Part shown: piece by piece, positions 27,622 to 36,248 of the stretch
Position numbering within the stretch: the first letter of the stretch is position 1
Layout of the letters: the number at the start of each line of letters is the position of its first letter
Assembly (NCBI GenBank): GCA_002083615.1
Contig: MSXO01000009.1
Location: forward strand, 61,384 to 125,383
Length of the DNA stretch: 64,000 nt
From: Proteobacteria bacterium ST_bin11
GTDB lineage: Bacteria > Pseudomonadota > Gammaproteobacteria > Methylococcales > Methylomonadaceae
Reading direction: 5' to 3'
Notes under the pieces: generated by a model
What the model saw: only the letters and a program-made list of their open reading frames with translations
The model's database searches: none
Told to the model about the DNA's origin: nothing
Position numbers and translations under genes: made by a program

Positions 27622-27842
27622 TTCAACAATAACCGAGCTTTGGCGCTGACTTCCTCCGCGGAAATTAGCTCGACTAAACCTTGATCTATTTCGACGGCGC
27701 GTCGTTGAGCCTCATCCAGCCAAGCCTCCCTCAACTCCTCATCCGATAAATTTTCCAAACTTAGCAGCAAATTGTGAGCAAGTTTTGCTCGGTCTGATGG
27801 AGGAAGATGCAGGGCTTCGCTTTCGATTATTGACGTGTCCAT
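27618..27842 (-). CDS. Addiction-module antitoxin (TIGR02574-like)
   Basis: About 74 residues from the ATG at 27842 (MDTSIIESEALHLPPSDRAK), preceded by GGGAAAA. The frame is open to 27875, but the upstream codons are AT-rich leader. Family features are LPPSDRAKLAHNLLLSLE, then LREAWLDEAQRRAVEIDQG and ISAEEV. Members of this addiction-module family pair with RelE/ParE-type toxins, as here. The antitoxin comes first in the operon and overlaps the toxin by four bases. DNA-binding ability is not obvious from its sequence. Confidence 0.85.
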   Translation of the reverse strand: MDTSIIESEALHLPPSDRAKLAHNLLLSLENLSDEELREAWLDEAQRRAVEIDQGLVELISAEEVSAKARLLLK

Positions 27843-27928
27843 AATTTTTCCCGTAAAAATCGAGTTAAATTTCAAGAATGCAATATGCTAGGCGTACGCG
27901 GCATATACTAGCCTTAGACGCCAGAATT

Positions 27929-28300
27929 CTAATAATTTGGCAATAAAACAAATAACACACCAAATATCAATCTGATAACATGAAAAAAAGCAATCCCAAT
28001 TGCAACAATTTGTGCCAAATAAATTTTCCAATTTTTTTGGCACAGACTTATAGATTTCCAGAAACAAATAAGGCCTGTTGCGTAGATTAAAAACTCAAAA
28101 AGTCCAAAAGGTATTGATAATGCAGGGTGCAACAAGTATCCATATGCAAACAAATTGGCATGACCATAAATGTTACCCAAAACCCTAACAATTACTATTG
28201 GAAGAATAACTAATAATAAAAATGCTAAACGTGGCGACAAATCTCCATTCCATGCACGAATAAACCAAATCATAAACAAATACTCAACCCGGTAACTCAT
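27929..28300 (-). CDS. Hypothetical multi-span membrane protein
   Basis: A 123-residue protein that is almost entirely hydrophobic, with about four membrane segments (LAFLLLVILPIVIVRVLG, LFAYGYLLHPALSIPFGLF, FLIYATGLICFW, IVAIGIAFFHVIRLIFGVLF). The base composition is clearly more AT-rich than its neighbours, a sign of foreign origin. The first ATG (28300) falls on the edge of a palindrome and has no ribosome binding site; the ATG at 28273 is an alternative. No family recognised. It is inserted between dnaK and the toxin-antitoxin pair. Confidence 0.55.
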   Translation of the reverse strand: MSYRVEYLFMIWFIRAWNGDLSPRLAFLLLVILPIVIVRVLGNIYGHANLFAYGYLLHPALSIPFGLFEFLIYATGLICFWKSISLCQKNWKIYLAQIVAIGIAFFHVIRLIFGVLFVLLPNY

Positions 28301-28368
28301 AAGGCGGAAGCCGCTGGGCGTTCCGCCTTATCAAGAGCAAGGGCGGATCGCTTAAAGGCATCCGCCCT
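28300..28368. repeat. Two tandem GGCGGA-type palindromes (REP-like)
   Basis: TAAGGCGGA (28300-28308) pairs perfectly with TCCGCCTTA (28322-28330). Nine bases later AGGGCGGAT (28340-28348) pairs perfectly with ATCCGCCCT (28360-28368). Both stems share the core GGCGGA/TCCGCC, so they look like two diverged copies of one palindromic unit. They lie six bases past the dnaK stop and could act as a 3' stabiliser or partial terminator that reduces read-through to dnaJ. Confidence 0.7.
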
Positions 28369-28373
28369 ACACC

Positions 28374-30308
28374 TTACTTTTTATCGTCCTTAACCTCTTC
28401 AAATTCCGCATCGACCACATTGTGATCATGCTCTGCAGTTGCTTCCGCCGCGCCAGCCGCAGATCCGGCCTCAGCACCGCCTTCCGCACCTTTCTGCGCA
28501 TAAACGCGTTCAGCTAATTTGCCGGACAATTCGGTCAAGGCGTGAGTTTTGGCTTCAATTGCCTCTTTGTCGTCGGATTTCAGTACCGCTTGCAGGTCTT
28601 TGACCGCCGATTCGATGGCCGATTTTTCGTCGCCGCCTACTTGATCGCCCAATTCTTTCAAGGACTTTTCGGTGGCGTGTATCATACCTTCCGCCGTGTT
28701 CCGCGCCGAAACCAGTTCTTTCAGTTTACGGTCTTCGTCAGCATGCAATTCAGCATCTCTCACCATACGTTCGACTTCTTCATCCGATAGACCACTGGAC
28801 GCTTTAATCACGATAGATTGTTTCTTGCCAGTAGCTTTGTCTTTCGCCGATACATTCAAAATACCGTTAGCATCGATATCAAACGACACTTCGATTTGCG
28901 GAATGCCACGCGGTGCTGGCGGAATGTCTTGCAAGTCAAAACGACCCAAGGATTTATTACCCGCCGCCACTTCGCGTTCACCTTGCAACACATGCACGGT
29001 GACTGCGGTTTGATTGTCGTCCGCGGTCGAGAAGGTTTGCGACGCATTGGTCGGAATCGTGGTGTTTTTCTCGATCAACTTGGTCATCACGCCGCCCAGG
29101 GTTTCGATACCCAATGACAGCGGGGTTACGTCCAGCAACAGTACGTCTTTAACGTCGCCGCCCAAGACACCTGCTTGAATCGCCGCACCCAACGCTACCG
29201 CTTCGTCGGGGTTGACGTCTTTGCGTGGCTCTTTACCGAACAACTCTTTAACAAAAGCTTGGACTTTCGGCATGCGGGTTTGACCGCCGACCAGGATCAC
29301 GTCGTTGATTTTAGACGTCGCGATACCGGCATCTTTAATCGCTTGCAAGCAAGGGCCTTTGGTTCTTTCGATCAATTCATCAACCAACGACTCTAATTTG
29401 GCGCGAGTCAATTTGACATTTAAATGTTTCGGGCCAGACGCATCAGCTGTGATGTAAGGCAAGTTGATATCGGTTTGCTCGGCAGATGACAACTCGATTT
29501 TGGCTTTTTCTGCCGCTTCTTTTAGACGTTGCAGCGCTAATGGATCGTTGTGCAAATCAATGCCGCTGTCGCGTTTAAATTCGCCGGCCAGGAAATCGAT
29601 GATGCGCAAGTCAAAGTCTTCACCGCCCAGAAATGTGTCGCCGTTGGTGGCCAATACTTCGAATTGGTGCTCGCCTTCGATTTCAGCGATTTCGATGATG
29701 GAAATATCAAAGGTACCGCCACCCAAGTCATAAACCGCGATGGTGGTGTCGCCTTTTGGTTTATCCATACCAAACGCCAACGCCGCTGCTGTTGGTTCGT
29801 TGATGATACGTTTCACGTCCAGACCGGCGATGCGTCCCGCGTCTTTGGTGGCTTGACGTTGCGAGTCATTGAAGTAAGCCGGTACGGTGATCACCGCTTC
29901 GGTGACTTCTTCACCCAAAAACGCTTCAGCGTCTTTTTTTAGCTTCATCAACACGCGCGAAGACACTTCCGGTGGCGCCATTTTTTTGCCGTGGCATTCC
30001 ACCCAAGCGTCGCCGTTGTTGGCTTCCATGATTTTGTAAGGCACCATTTTGATGTCTTTTTGTACCGCGTCTTCTTTAAAGCGGCGGCCGATCAAACGTT
30101 TGATCGCAAACAAAGTGTTTTCCGGGTTGGTCACCGCCTGGCGTTTGGCGGACTGACCGACCAACACTTCGTTATCGCCGGTAAAGGCGATGATCGATGG
30201 CGTGGTACGCGCACCTTCGCTGTTTTCGATGACCCGCGCCGTACCGTTTTCCAGTACTGCGACGCAGGAGTTTGTGGTTCCTAAATCGATGCCGATCATT
30301 TTGCCCAT
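28374..30308 (-). CDS. dnaK: Chaperone DnaK (Hsp70)
   Basis: ATP-driven Hsp70 chaperone. The 644-residue protein begins MGKMIGIDLGTTNSCVAVLE. It has the ATPase signatures VYDLGGGTFDISIIE and ILVGGQTRMPKVQ and the linker DVLLLDVTPLSLGIET. The substrate-binding and lid regions are complete, and it ends in the conserved EFEEVKDDKK. A GGAG-type ribosome binding site precedes the ATG. It belongs to the hrcA-grpE-dnaK operon driven by the CIRCE-controlled promoter at 32.1 kb. Confidence 0.98.
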   Translation of the reverse strand: MGKMIGIDLGTTNSCVAVLENGTARVIENSEGARTTPSIIAFTGDNEVLVGQSAKRQAVTNPENTLFAIKRLIGRRFKEDAVQKDIKMVPYKIMEANNGDAWVECHGKKMAPPEVSSRVLMKLKKDAEAFLGEEVTEAVITVPAYFNDSQRQATKDAGRIAGLDVKRIINEPTAAALAFGMDKPKGDTTIAVYDLGGGTFDISIIEIAEIEGEHQFEVLATNGDTFLGGEDFDLRIIDFLAGEFKRDSGIDLHNDPLALQRLKEAAEKAKIELSSAEQTDINLPYITADASGPKHLNVKLTRAKLESLVDELIERTKGPCLQAIKDAGIATSKINDVILVGGQTRMPKVQAFVKELFGKEPRKDVNPDEAVALGAAIQAGVLGGDVKDVLLLDVTPLSLGIETLGGVMTKLIEKNTTIPTNASQTFSTADDNQTAVTVHVLQGEREVAAGNKSLGRFDLQDIPPAPRGIPQIEVSFDIDANGILNVSAKDKATGKKQSIVIKASSGLSDEEVERMVRDAELHADEDRKLKELVSARNTAEGMIHATEKSLKELGDQVGGDEKSAIESAVKDLQAVLKSDDKEAIEAKTHALTELSGKLAERVYAQKGAEGGAEAGSAAGAAEATAEHDHNVVDAEFEEVKDDKK

Positions 30309-30379
30309 TGAAATTCTCCAGACTTGAATTGGTAATAAATTAAAAAGTTGTTAGCGATATGCGGTTGATCGTCTTAATT

Positions 30380-31015
30380 TCAAGCCTGCTCATCAATTTT
30401 TGCAGCATCGGCCGGTTTATCATCAGCTTTGGCGACTACCACCATGGCTGGACGCAGCAAACGACCGTTCAGTACATAACCTTTTTGGAATACATTTAAC
30501 ACGGTGTTAGGTTGGGCGGTGGTGCTGGGCTGCATCACCATAGCCTGGTGAAATTCCGGGTTGAAGGGTTGGCCGGCGGGATCTACAGTCTCGATATTGA
30601 ATTTGGCAAATACCGACTCGAACTGCTTGATGGTCAATTCACTGCCTTCCCGCAGCTTCACCACTTCAGGGCTATCGCCGGTGACAGCTTGCAAGCCTAA
30701 TTCCAGACTATCCAGGACACTTAGCAACTCCTTGGCGAATTTAGCCAAGCCGTATTTGCGCTCATCGTCCAAATCTTTCTGCACGCGCTTTTTCAAGTTT
30801 TCCATTTCAGCCATGGTGCGAATGGCTTTATCCAGATTGGCTGCAGCCTGCTGCTGGGCTTGCTCCAGTTGTTCCTGCAGGGCTTCCACAGTGACCGCCG
30901 CGGCGGACGCTTCGCTAGGCTGTTCTTCGGCGTCGATTGGCTTGGTTTGCTCCAAGACTTCGGCGATCAAATCGCTATCCGATTGTGGCTCGTGACTAGA
31001 TTGCTGATGACTCAT
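30380..31015 (-). CDS. grpE: Nucleotide exchange factor GrpE
   Basis: Dimeric exchange factor for DnaK. The 211-residue protein has a long acidic and Gln-rich N-terminus (to about residue 60) and a coiled-coil (AANLDKAIRTMAEMENLKKRVQKD). The C-terminal beta domain has FNPEFHQAMVMQPS and VFQKGYVLNGRLLRPAMVVVAK. Length is typical. It lies between hrcA and dnaK, separated from dnaK by 71 bases. Confidence 0.97.
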   Translation of the reverse strand: MSHQQSSHEPQSDSDLIAEVLEQTKPIDAEEQPSEASAAAVTVEALQEQLEQAQQQAAANLDKAIRTMAEMENLKKRVQKDLDDERKYGLAKFAKELLSVLDSLELGLQAVTGDSPEVVKLREGSELTIKQFESVFAKFNIETVDPAGQPFNPEFHQAMVMQPSTTAQPNTVLNVFQKGYVLNGRLLRPAMVVVAKADDKPADAAKIDEQA

Positions 31016-31066
31016 TACTTACTCCGTGGTTCGAAATTCTTAGGTTGGCCTAAACCATAGGGCCAT

Positions 31067-32107
31067 TTATTTGGGATTCAAGGCCGCGCCCAATAATTTT
31101 GCCGTTACGTCCACGAACGGAATGACTTTTTCGTAGGCCATGCGGGTGGGACCAATCACACCCAATACGCCTACCACTTCGTCGTTGACCGAATACGGTG
31201 CCGTGACCAGACTGCAATGATCGAAGGCACTGTAGCCGGATTCTTCGCCAATAAAAATTTGCACACCCTCGGCCAGTAAGCACTGATCAAGCAGGTGAAT
31301 CACGCCACGCTTTTGACTAAAGGCTTCGAATAGCTGCTTCAATCGCTCCATATCCGACAACTCGGAGAAGCCCATTAGATTGGTTTCGCCGCTAAGCACA
31401 TAATCATCGTTGAGTTGTTCGGTAAAGGTAAGCTGAGCCATATTCACTGCGTCTATCATGCCTTGATTGACCTGACGCTGATCCAACTCCATTTCCTGCA
31501 CAATCAGGTCGCGAATTTTCGCCAAGCTGCGCCCAGAGTAAACAGAGTTCAAATAGTTGGCGGCTTGCTGCAATTCCGCGGGACTAAACTGTTTGTGCGT
31601 GTGGATAATTTTGTTATGCACTTCTTGATCGTCGGTGACGAAAATCACCAACACCCGCGTGTTAGACATCGGTAGGAATTCGATATGTCGCAATGTCACG
31701 CTTTCCCTGCGCGGCAAGGTCACCACACCAGCCATCCGCGTCACGTCGGATAATAATTTAGAGGCCTTACTCAGTACGTCACTGGCTTTGTCGGCCTCAC
31801 CCAGCAAACTGCTTTGCAATTGATCTAACTCGACGGATGCTAAGGGCTTGACCGTTAAAAGACTGTCGACGAACAGCCGGTATCCGCTGACGGTCGGGAC
31901 CCGACCCGCCGAGGTATGCGGGGAGTGAATCAAACCCATTTCTTCCAAGTCGGCCATAACATTACGAATACTGGCCGGACTCAGCTTCAGTAACGGATCT
32001 TTAGATAAAAGCCGCGAGCCGACCGGCTGGCCATCTTGGATGTAACGTTCCACCAAAGATTTCAATAGGTAAAGCGATCTTTCGTTTAAATCTTGTAAGC
32101 CCGCCAC
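31067..32107 (-). CDS. hrcA: Heat-inducible transcription repressor HrcA
   Basis: Represses the chaperone operon by binding CIRCE. The frame is open to 32191, but the perfect-core CIRCE element at 32130-32156 lies inside that extension, and an operator in coding sequence is unlikely. A GTG at 32107, with AAAGGT seven bases upstream, gives 346 residues starting VAGLQDLNERSLYLLKSLVERY, the normal family start and length. The winged-helix (LSPASIRNVMADLEEMGLI) and HSPHTSAGRVPTVSGYRLFVD are intact. First gene of hrcA-grpE-dnaK. Confidence 0.9.
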   Translation of the reverse strand: MAGLQDLNERSLYLLKSLVERYIQDGQPVGSRLLSKDPLLKLSPASIRNVMADLEEMGLIHSPHTSAGRVPTVSGYRLFVDSLLTVKPLASVELDQLQSSLLGEADKASDVLSKASKLLSDVTRMAGVVTLPRRESVTLRHIEFLPMSNTRVLVIFVTDDQEVHNKIIHTHKQFSPAELQQAANYLNSVYSGRSLAKIRDLIVQEMELDQRQVNQGMIDAVNMAQLTFTEQLNDDYVLSGETNLMGFSELSDMERLKQLFEAFSQKRGVIHLLDQCLLAEGVQIFIGEESGYSAFDHCSLVTAPYSVNDEVVGVLGVIGPTRMAYEKVIPFVDVTAKLLGAALNPK

Positions 32108-32129
32108 GTCAGTACCTTTATTAAGTTCG

Positions 32130-32156
32130 TTAGCACTCGACATTAATGAGTGCCAA
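32130..32156 (-). promoter_or_regulatory. CIRCE operator of the hrcA operon
   Basis: On the minus strand, TTGGCACTC, nine bases, GAGTGCTAA. The consensus is TTAGCACTC-N9-GAGTGCTAA, with a single mismatch (A to G) in the left arm. It overlaps the expected transcription start of the promoter just upstream and lies in the 5' leader of hrcA, which is the standard position for HrcA repression. Confidence 0.93.
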
Positions 32157-32162
32157 GCAGCA

Positions 32163-32191
32163 AAGCTATCAGGTGGACCCAGCCTTGTCAA
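32163..32191 (-). promoter_or_regulatory. Sigma-70-type promoter of the hrcA-grpE-dnaK operon
   Basis: On the minus strand, TTGACA (32186-32191) and TAGCTT (32163-32168) with a 17-base spacer. The -35 is a perfect match and the -10 matches at three of six positions, including the first two and the last base. The predicted start falls about seven bases downstream, at the CIRCE element. No sigma-32 pattern was obvious. Confidence 0.7.
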
Positions 32192-32341
32192 CGCAACAAA
32201 TTTGCACCGATCTTAGAAATGACCCAGTGCATTAGCTTGAAGCACTTGGCAATTTACATGAAGAACCTCTGACACCTCTCTCCCAGACTTCTGAGACTTA
32301 ACTAAACTAAGTTTCAACCTTTCCGAAAGACATCAAAAAGA

Positions 32342-33796
32342 ATGACCAAATTTTTACTTAGGTACCCGCTGTGCATGCCTACTCTGCTCGGCGCGCTTTT
32401 TGGCTTGTTATTCCCGGTGAGCACTGTGCTGTTCATGCTGCACAACGAATCCCAAGCCTTTAATCGGGACAACATCGCCAGCCTGCATCTTGTGCACTAT
32501 GATCTCTTCATCCTCTGGACAGCACCCTTAGTGCTCGCAATTTTTGGTGGTTTTATCGGGACGGTCACTCGCAAACTCAAGCTCGAAATGCATGAACTGC
32601 AATCTCGGACTACGCAACTTAACACCGTCCTGGACACCGCCGCCAGCGCTATCATCACGATGGATTCACAAGGAACGATTCTTAGCTTTAATCATTCTGC
32701 GGAGGACATATTTGGTATTAGTGCAGATGAAATCATCGGTAAAACGGTAAATCATTTAATGCCGGATGATTTGCCAAACCAGCGCGACTCAGATTTACAG
32801 CACTATTTACAGGGCCAATCCGCCGAAGCATCAAAACAGCCGCGCGAAACCACTGGCAAGCGTAAAAATGGCGAAATATTTCCCATCCTGCTGCGTTTAA
32901 GACCCATGATAATGGAAGGCAAGCTATTCTTTGCCGGGATGATTGACGATATTAGCGAAACTAAATTGTTGCACTCGCAACTGGAGCAGGCCCAGAAACT
33001 GGAGGCCATCGGCCAGCTGGCCTCCGGTGTTGCGCATGAAATCAATACCCCCATTCAATATGTTGGTGACAATCTCGCCGCCTTGGCTGACAACTTTGCG
33101 GATATTGCGACTTATCAAGCCGAATTGTTGAACTTGATCGATGAAAACTTCAAACCAACATTGGTGGCTCTGGCCGATAAATTCGATTTACCTTACATCC
33201 TCACCGATAGCCCAAAAGCAATCAGCCAGGCTCAAGACGGCGTCGCGCGAGTGACAGAAATCGTCAAAGCAATGAAGATCTTTTCACATGTGGGAATAGA
33301 CGAATCAAAACAAGTGATTGATTTGCATGAAGCACTTGATAGTGCACTCACCATTACCCGTGGCACTTATAAAAATATTGCCCGAATTGAAACCGACTAT
33401 GCCGACGATGTTAACAGCCTGGAATGTTATGCAAACGAATTGAATCAGGTCTTTTTAAATTTGATCGTCAACGCAGCGCAAGCGATAGAAGAACGGCAGA
33501 CTGGTTCCGGATTAATCAAAATCATCACGCGTAAACGCGGTGATAACACTGTCGAAATCCTGATCCAAGACAACGGACCGGGTATTCCCCAAGCCATCCA
33601 AGAAAAGGTATTCAACTTATTTTTTACGACCAAACCGGTCGGCAAGGGTACGGGCCAGGGACTTAGTCTTGCTCATGCCATTGTGGTTGAAAAACACCGG
33701 GGTAAATTGTATTTCGAATCCAGGCCCGAATCTGGCACCACTTTCCATATCGAATTACCACTGACCGGCGCAGCAGCCGGGAGGCTCGATGACTAA
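32342..33796 (+). CDS. PAS sensor histidine kinase (first gene of five-gene signalling cluster)
   Basis: A 484-residue kinase. Two N-terminal membrane helices (about 13-34 and 53-75) flank a short periplasmic loop. A PAS domain (about 90-205) has AASAIITMDSQGTILSFNHSA. The dimerisation/phosphoacceptor helix has H232 in SGVAHEINTPIQYVGDN. An ATPase domain follows (NQVFLNLIVNAAQAIE, DNGPGIP, KGTGQGLSLA). The His-box differs from the common SHELRTP form and nearly matches that of the kinase at 37.9-39.2 kb. It overlaps the next gene by eight bases. Likely phosphorylates one or more of the receivers encoded downstream. Confidence 0.92.
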   Translation: MTKFLLRYPLCMPTLLGALFGLLFPVSTVLFMLHNESQAFNRDNIASLHLVHYDLFILWTAPLVLAIFGGFIGTVTRKLKLEMHELQSRTTQLNTVLDTAASAIITMDSQGTILSFNHSAEDIFGISADEIIGKTVNHLMPDDLPNQRDSDLQHYLQGQSAEASKQPRETTGKRKNGEIFPILLRLRPMIMEGKLFFAGMIDDISETKLLHSQLEQAQKLEAIGQLASGVAHEINTPIQYVGDNLAALADNFADIATYQAELLNLIDENFKPTLVALADKFDLPYILTDSPKAISQAQDGVARVTEIVKAMKIFSHVGIDESKQVIDLHEALDSALTITRGTYKNIARIETDYADDVNSLECYANELNQVFLNLIVNAAQAIEERQTGSGLIKIITRKRGDNTVEILIQDNGPGIPQAIQEKVFNLFFTTKPVGKGTGQGLSLAHAIVVEKHRGKLYFESRPESGTTFHIELPLTGAAAGRLDD

Positions 33797-35012
33797 GAAA
33801 AACATTTTGTTTGTTGATGACACCGAAAACGTTATCAGCGGCATTTCCCGTCAACTGCGACCGTACAGAGACCAATGGCAATTGTTTTTTGCGCAAGGCG
33901 GCGCTCAAGCCCTGCAATTAATGGCAGAGCAACAAATCGATCTAATCGTCAGCGATATGATGATGCCAGGCATGCGCGGCGACGAACTGCTGAAAACAGT
34001 CAGAGAGCGTTACCCGGGAACAGTACGGATGATTCTGAGTGGGTATGCTGACGAGGATACTCTAAAACAGGGCCTAGAGGTGGCTCACCAATATCTCAGT
34101 AAACCCTGTAGTTCGGACATATTGCGCGAAGCAATATCGCAGGTATTTAAAATACAAGCCTGCGTGAGCAACCCACGCATTGCTAATGGAGTGGGCGATG
34201 CCAATCGTCTGCCCAGCCTACCGAAAATTTACCATGAATTAAACGCGGCGATTGCTGACGAGAACACCACCAGCAAGAACGTCGCGGAAATATTTTCCCG
34301 CGATATGGTGTTGTCGGCAAAGCTGCTGCATCTAGTGAATTCGCCGTACTTTGGTTTAAATCGTGTCGTTTCGAATCTCACAGACGCCGTCAACCTTATC
34401 GGTCTGCGCAGACTCAACAGCCTGGTCTTGTCGGTACATATCAAAACGGCATTTCCTGTCGAGAATCAGGCAATGATTCGCATCATGGAACTACTCTGGG
34501 AGGACGCTGGCCGAGTAGCGGAACTAGCACGCCTGATCGCTTTATCCGAAAATCAACAGGAGGACCGCCCCGACCAAGCCTATATGGGTGGACTATTACA
34601 CAATATGGGCTTGCTGATTTTTTTGTCGCGCGGCGGCGAGAAAATGCAGGAACTCATCGACCAAGTAAAAAACACCGACATCCCGGTACCTGAACTCGAA
34701 AGCGCGATTTTCGGCTTCACGCGCTCGGAAGCTGCCGCTTATATTTTGAGTCTGTGGAAAATCCCGCCGCGCATTATCGAGGCCATTCTGCTGCAAAACT
34801 CCCCAAATGACAGTGATTACGATGGGGTCAACGCGCTAACAGCGGTACATGCTGCCTCCTGCCTGTTAAAACCCTCAGTCATGCGCGATTGTAATCGGCT
34901 GTTTGAAATGAGGCTGGACCAAGAGTATCTGCGCCGCATCGGTAAGTTTGAATGCATAGCCGATTGGCAGGTACTCACCGATAAAGTGATCGCTTACTTC
35001 GCTAAGACCTGA
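33789..35012 (+). CDS. Response regulator: receiver-HDOD output
   Basis: A 407-residue protein. The N-terminal receiver (1-120) has the acidic pair in FVDD and phospho-accepting D56 (IVSDMMMPGM) with Lys in YLSKPC. From about residue 135 there is an HDOD domain (LPSLPKIYHELNAAI, FSRDMVLSAKLLHLVNSPYFGL, AYMGGLLHNMGLLI). HDOD domains are HD-related but usually lack hydrolase activity and act as protein-interaction or signalling modules. It overlaps both the upstream kinase (8 bases) and lies nine bases before the PP2C gene. Confidence 0.92.
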   Translation: MTKKNILFVDDTENVISGISRQLRPYRDQWQLFFAQGGAQALQLMAEQQIDLIVSDMMMPGMRGDELLKTVRERYPGTVRMILSGYADEDTLKQGLEVAHQYLSKPCSSDILREAISQVFKIQACVSNPRIANGVGDANRLPSLPKIYHELNAAIADENTTSKNVAEIFSRDMVLSAKLLHLVNSPYFGLNRVVSNLTDAVNLIGLRRLNSLVLSVHIKTAFPVENQAMIRIMELLWEDAGRVAELARLIALSENQQEDRPDQAYMGGLLHNMGLLIFLSRGGEKMQELIDQVKNTDIPVPELESAIFGFTRSEAAAYILSLWKIPPRIIEAILLQNSPNDSDYDGVNALTAVHAASCLLKPSVMRDCNRLFEMRLDQEYLRRIGKFECIADWQVLTDKVIAYFAKT

Positions 35013-35021
35013 GAGACGCAG

Positions 35022-36248
35022 ATGTCAAACGCATTCTCCGAAAAACTGCTTTGCGTAGATGATGAAGACAACATGCTTCATCTGTTTCGTCGCACTCTGG
35101 GACGAGAATTTCAACTATACGTTGCCAATTCCGCCGAATCGGCATTGCAACTGTTGCAAGAACATCGTGATTTTGCGGTAATCGTCTCCGACTACAACAT
35201 GCCAGGTATCAACGGCGTGGAATTTCTGAAGTTAGCTCGGACCCTGTCACCCGACGCCGTCCTGGTGATGCTGACTGGCAACATCGAGTTGGATATCGCC
35301 ATCAAAACGATTAACGAAACCGATATTTTTCGCTATATGCCGAAACCTTGTCCCATGGAGGTGATGCGCAAAGTGGTTTTGGATGCAATAGCTCAATATC
35401 GGTTGATCATTTCAAAACAGGAACTCAGTGCGGAATTAGAACACAAAAACGCGGCGCTGCTAAACGCCAATCGCCAACTCGCCAAGCAAAACTATCTGCT
35501 GGAAACCGAGTTGGAGATGGCTAAAATCGTCTACGCCAACGTCTACAAGTTTGGGCATACAGAGCTCAGTGGCCTCGATTTTTTCCTTGCCGCCAAAGAT
35601 GAGGTGGGCGGCGACTTCTTACTCAATCACGTCAGTGAAAACAGCAAATCTTGCTATTTGATGCTGGGTGATTTGACTGGTCATGGTTTGCAGTCGGCAT
35701 TAGCGGTATTGTTGGTCACCGAGGTATTTGGCGCCCTCTGCGACACCGAACCCAGCCTGGACGCTTTAACGCAAAACATTAACGAAAAAATGTGCCGCAA
35801 ATTGCCTGTAGGCCTGTTTTGCTCCGCGTTAATCCTCAAAATCGATTTAGCCGCCGGCCAACTTTTCGTCTGGCAGGGCGGCATGCCGGATGCCTATTTC
35901 CTGGATGCGAACGGAGAGGTAATAAAAACCTTGGCCTCCAACAATCTGCCATTGGGCATCGACCCAGACCCTGCTTTTGGAAATAACACTAGTTGCCACG
36001 CTTTTAGCGACGGGACATCCCTATTTGTATACAGCGATGGCGTTACCGAACAAATCGGACTTGATGAAACGATGTTCGGTGAAAAACGACTTCGGCATGC
36101 CCTGCGACATACGCCGCCTGGATGTCGTCGAATTGACACTGTGTTAGCCAGTCTCCGTGGCCACCAAAATGAGCTGGAGCAAACCGACGATATTTCCCTA
36201 TTTGAACTCAACCTGCAACGCCTCTGCCAGGCATTGGAGCATCCATGA
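35022..36248 (+). CDS. Response regulator: receiver-PP2C (RsbU/SpoIIE-type) phosphatase
   Basis: A 408-residue protein. The receiver (about 8-125) has D57 in IVSDYNMPGINGVEF. A coiled-coil linker (about 130-170) joins it to a SpoIIE/RsbU-type PP2C phosphatase domain. Metal-binding Asp positions lie in KDEVGGDFL, GDLTGHGLQSAL and LFVYSDGVTEQ. Such phosphatases usually dephosphorylate an anti-sigma antagonist in partner-switching pathways, but no STAS protein or anti-sigma kinase lies in this window. A ribosome binding site (gagagacgcag) precedes the ATG. The stop overlaps the next start by four bases. Confidence 0.92.
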   Translation: MSNAFSEKLLCVDDEDNMLHLFRRTLGREFQLYVANSAESALQLLQEHRDFAVIVSDYNMPGINGVEFLKLARTLSPDAVLVMLTGNIELDIAIKTINETDIFRYMPKPCPMEVMRKVVLDAIAQYRLIISKQELSAELEHKNAALLNANRQLAKQNYLLETELEMAKIVYANVYKFGHTELSGLDFFLAAKDEVGGDFLLNHVSENSKSCYLMLGDLTGHGLQSALAVLLVTEVFGALCDTEPSLDALTQNINEKMCRKLPVGLFCSALILKIDLAAGQLFVWQGGMPDAYFLDANGEVIKTLASNNLPLGIDPDPAFGNNTSCHAFSDGTSLFVYSDGVTEQIGLDETMFGEKRLRHALRHTPPGCRRIDTVLASLRGHQNELEQTDDISLFELNLQRLCQALEHP

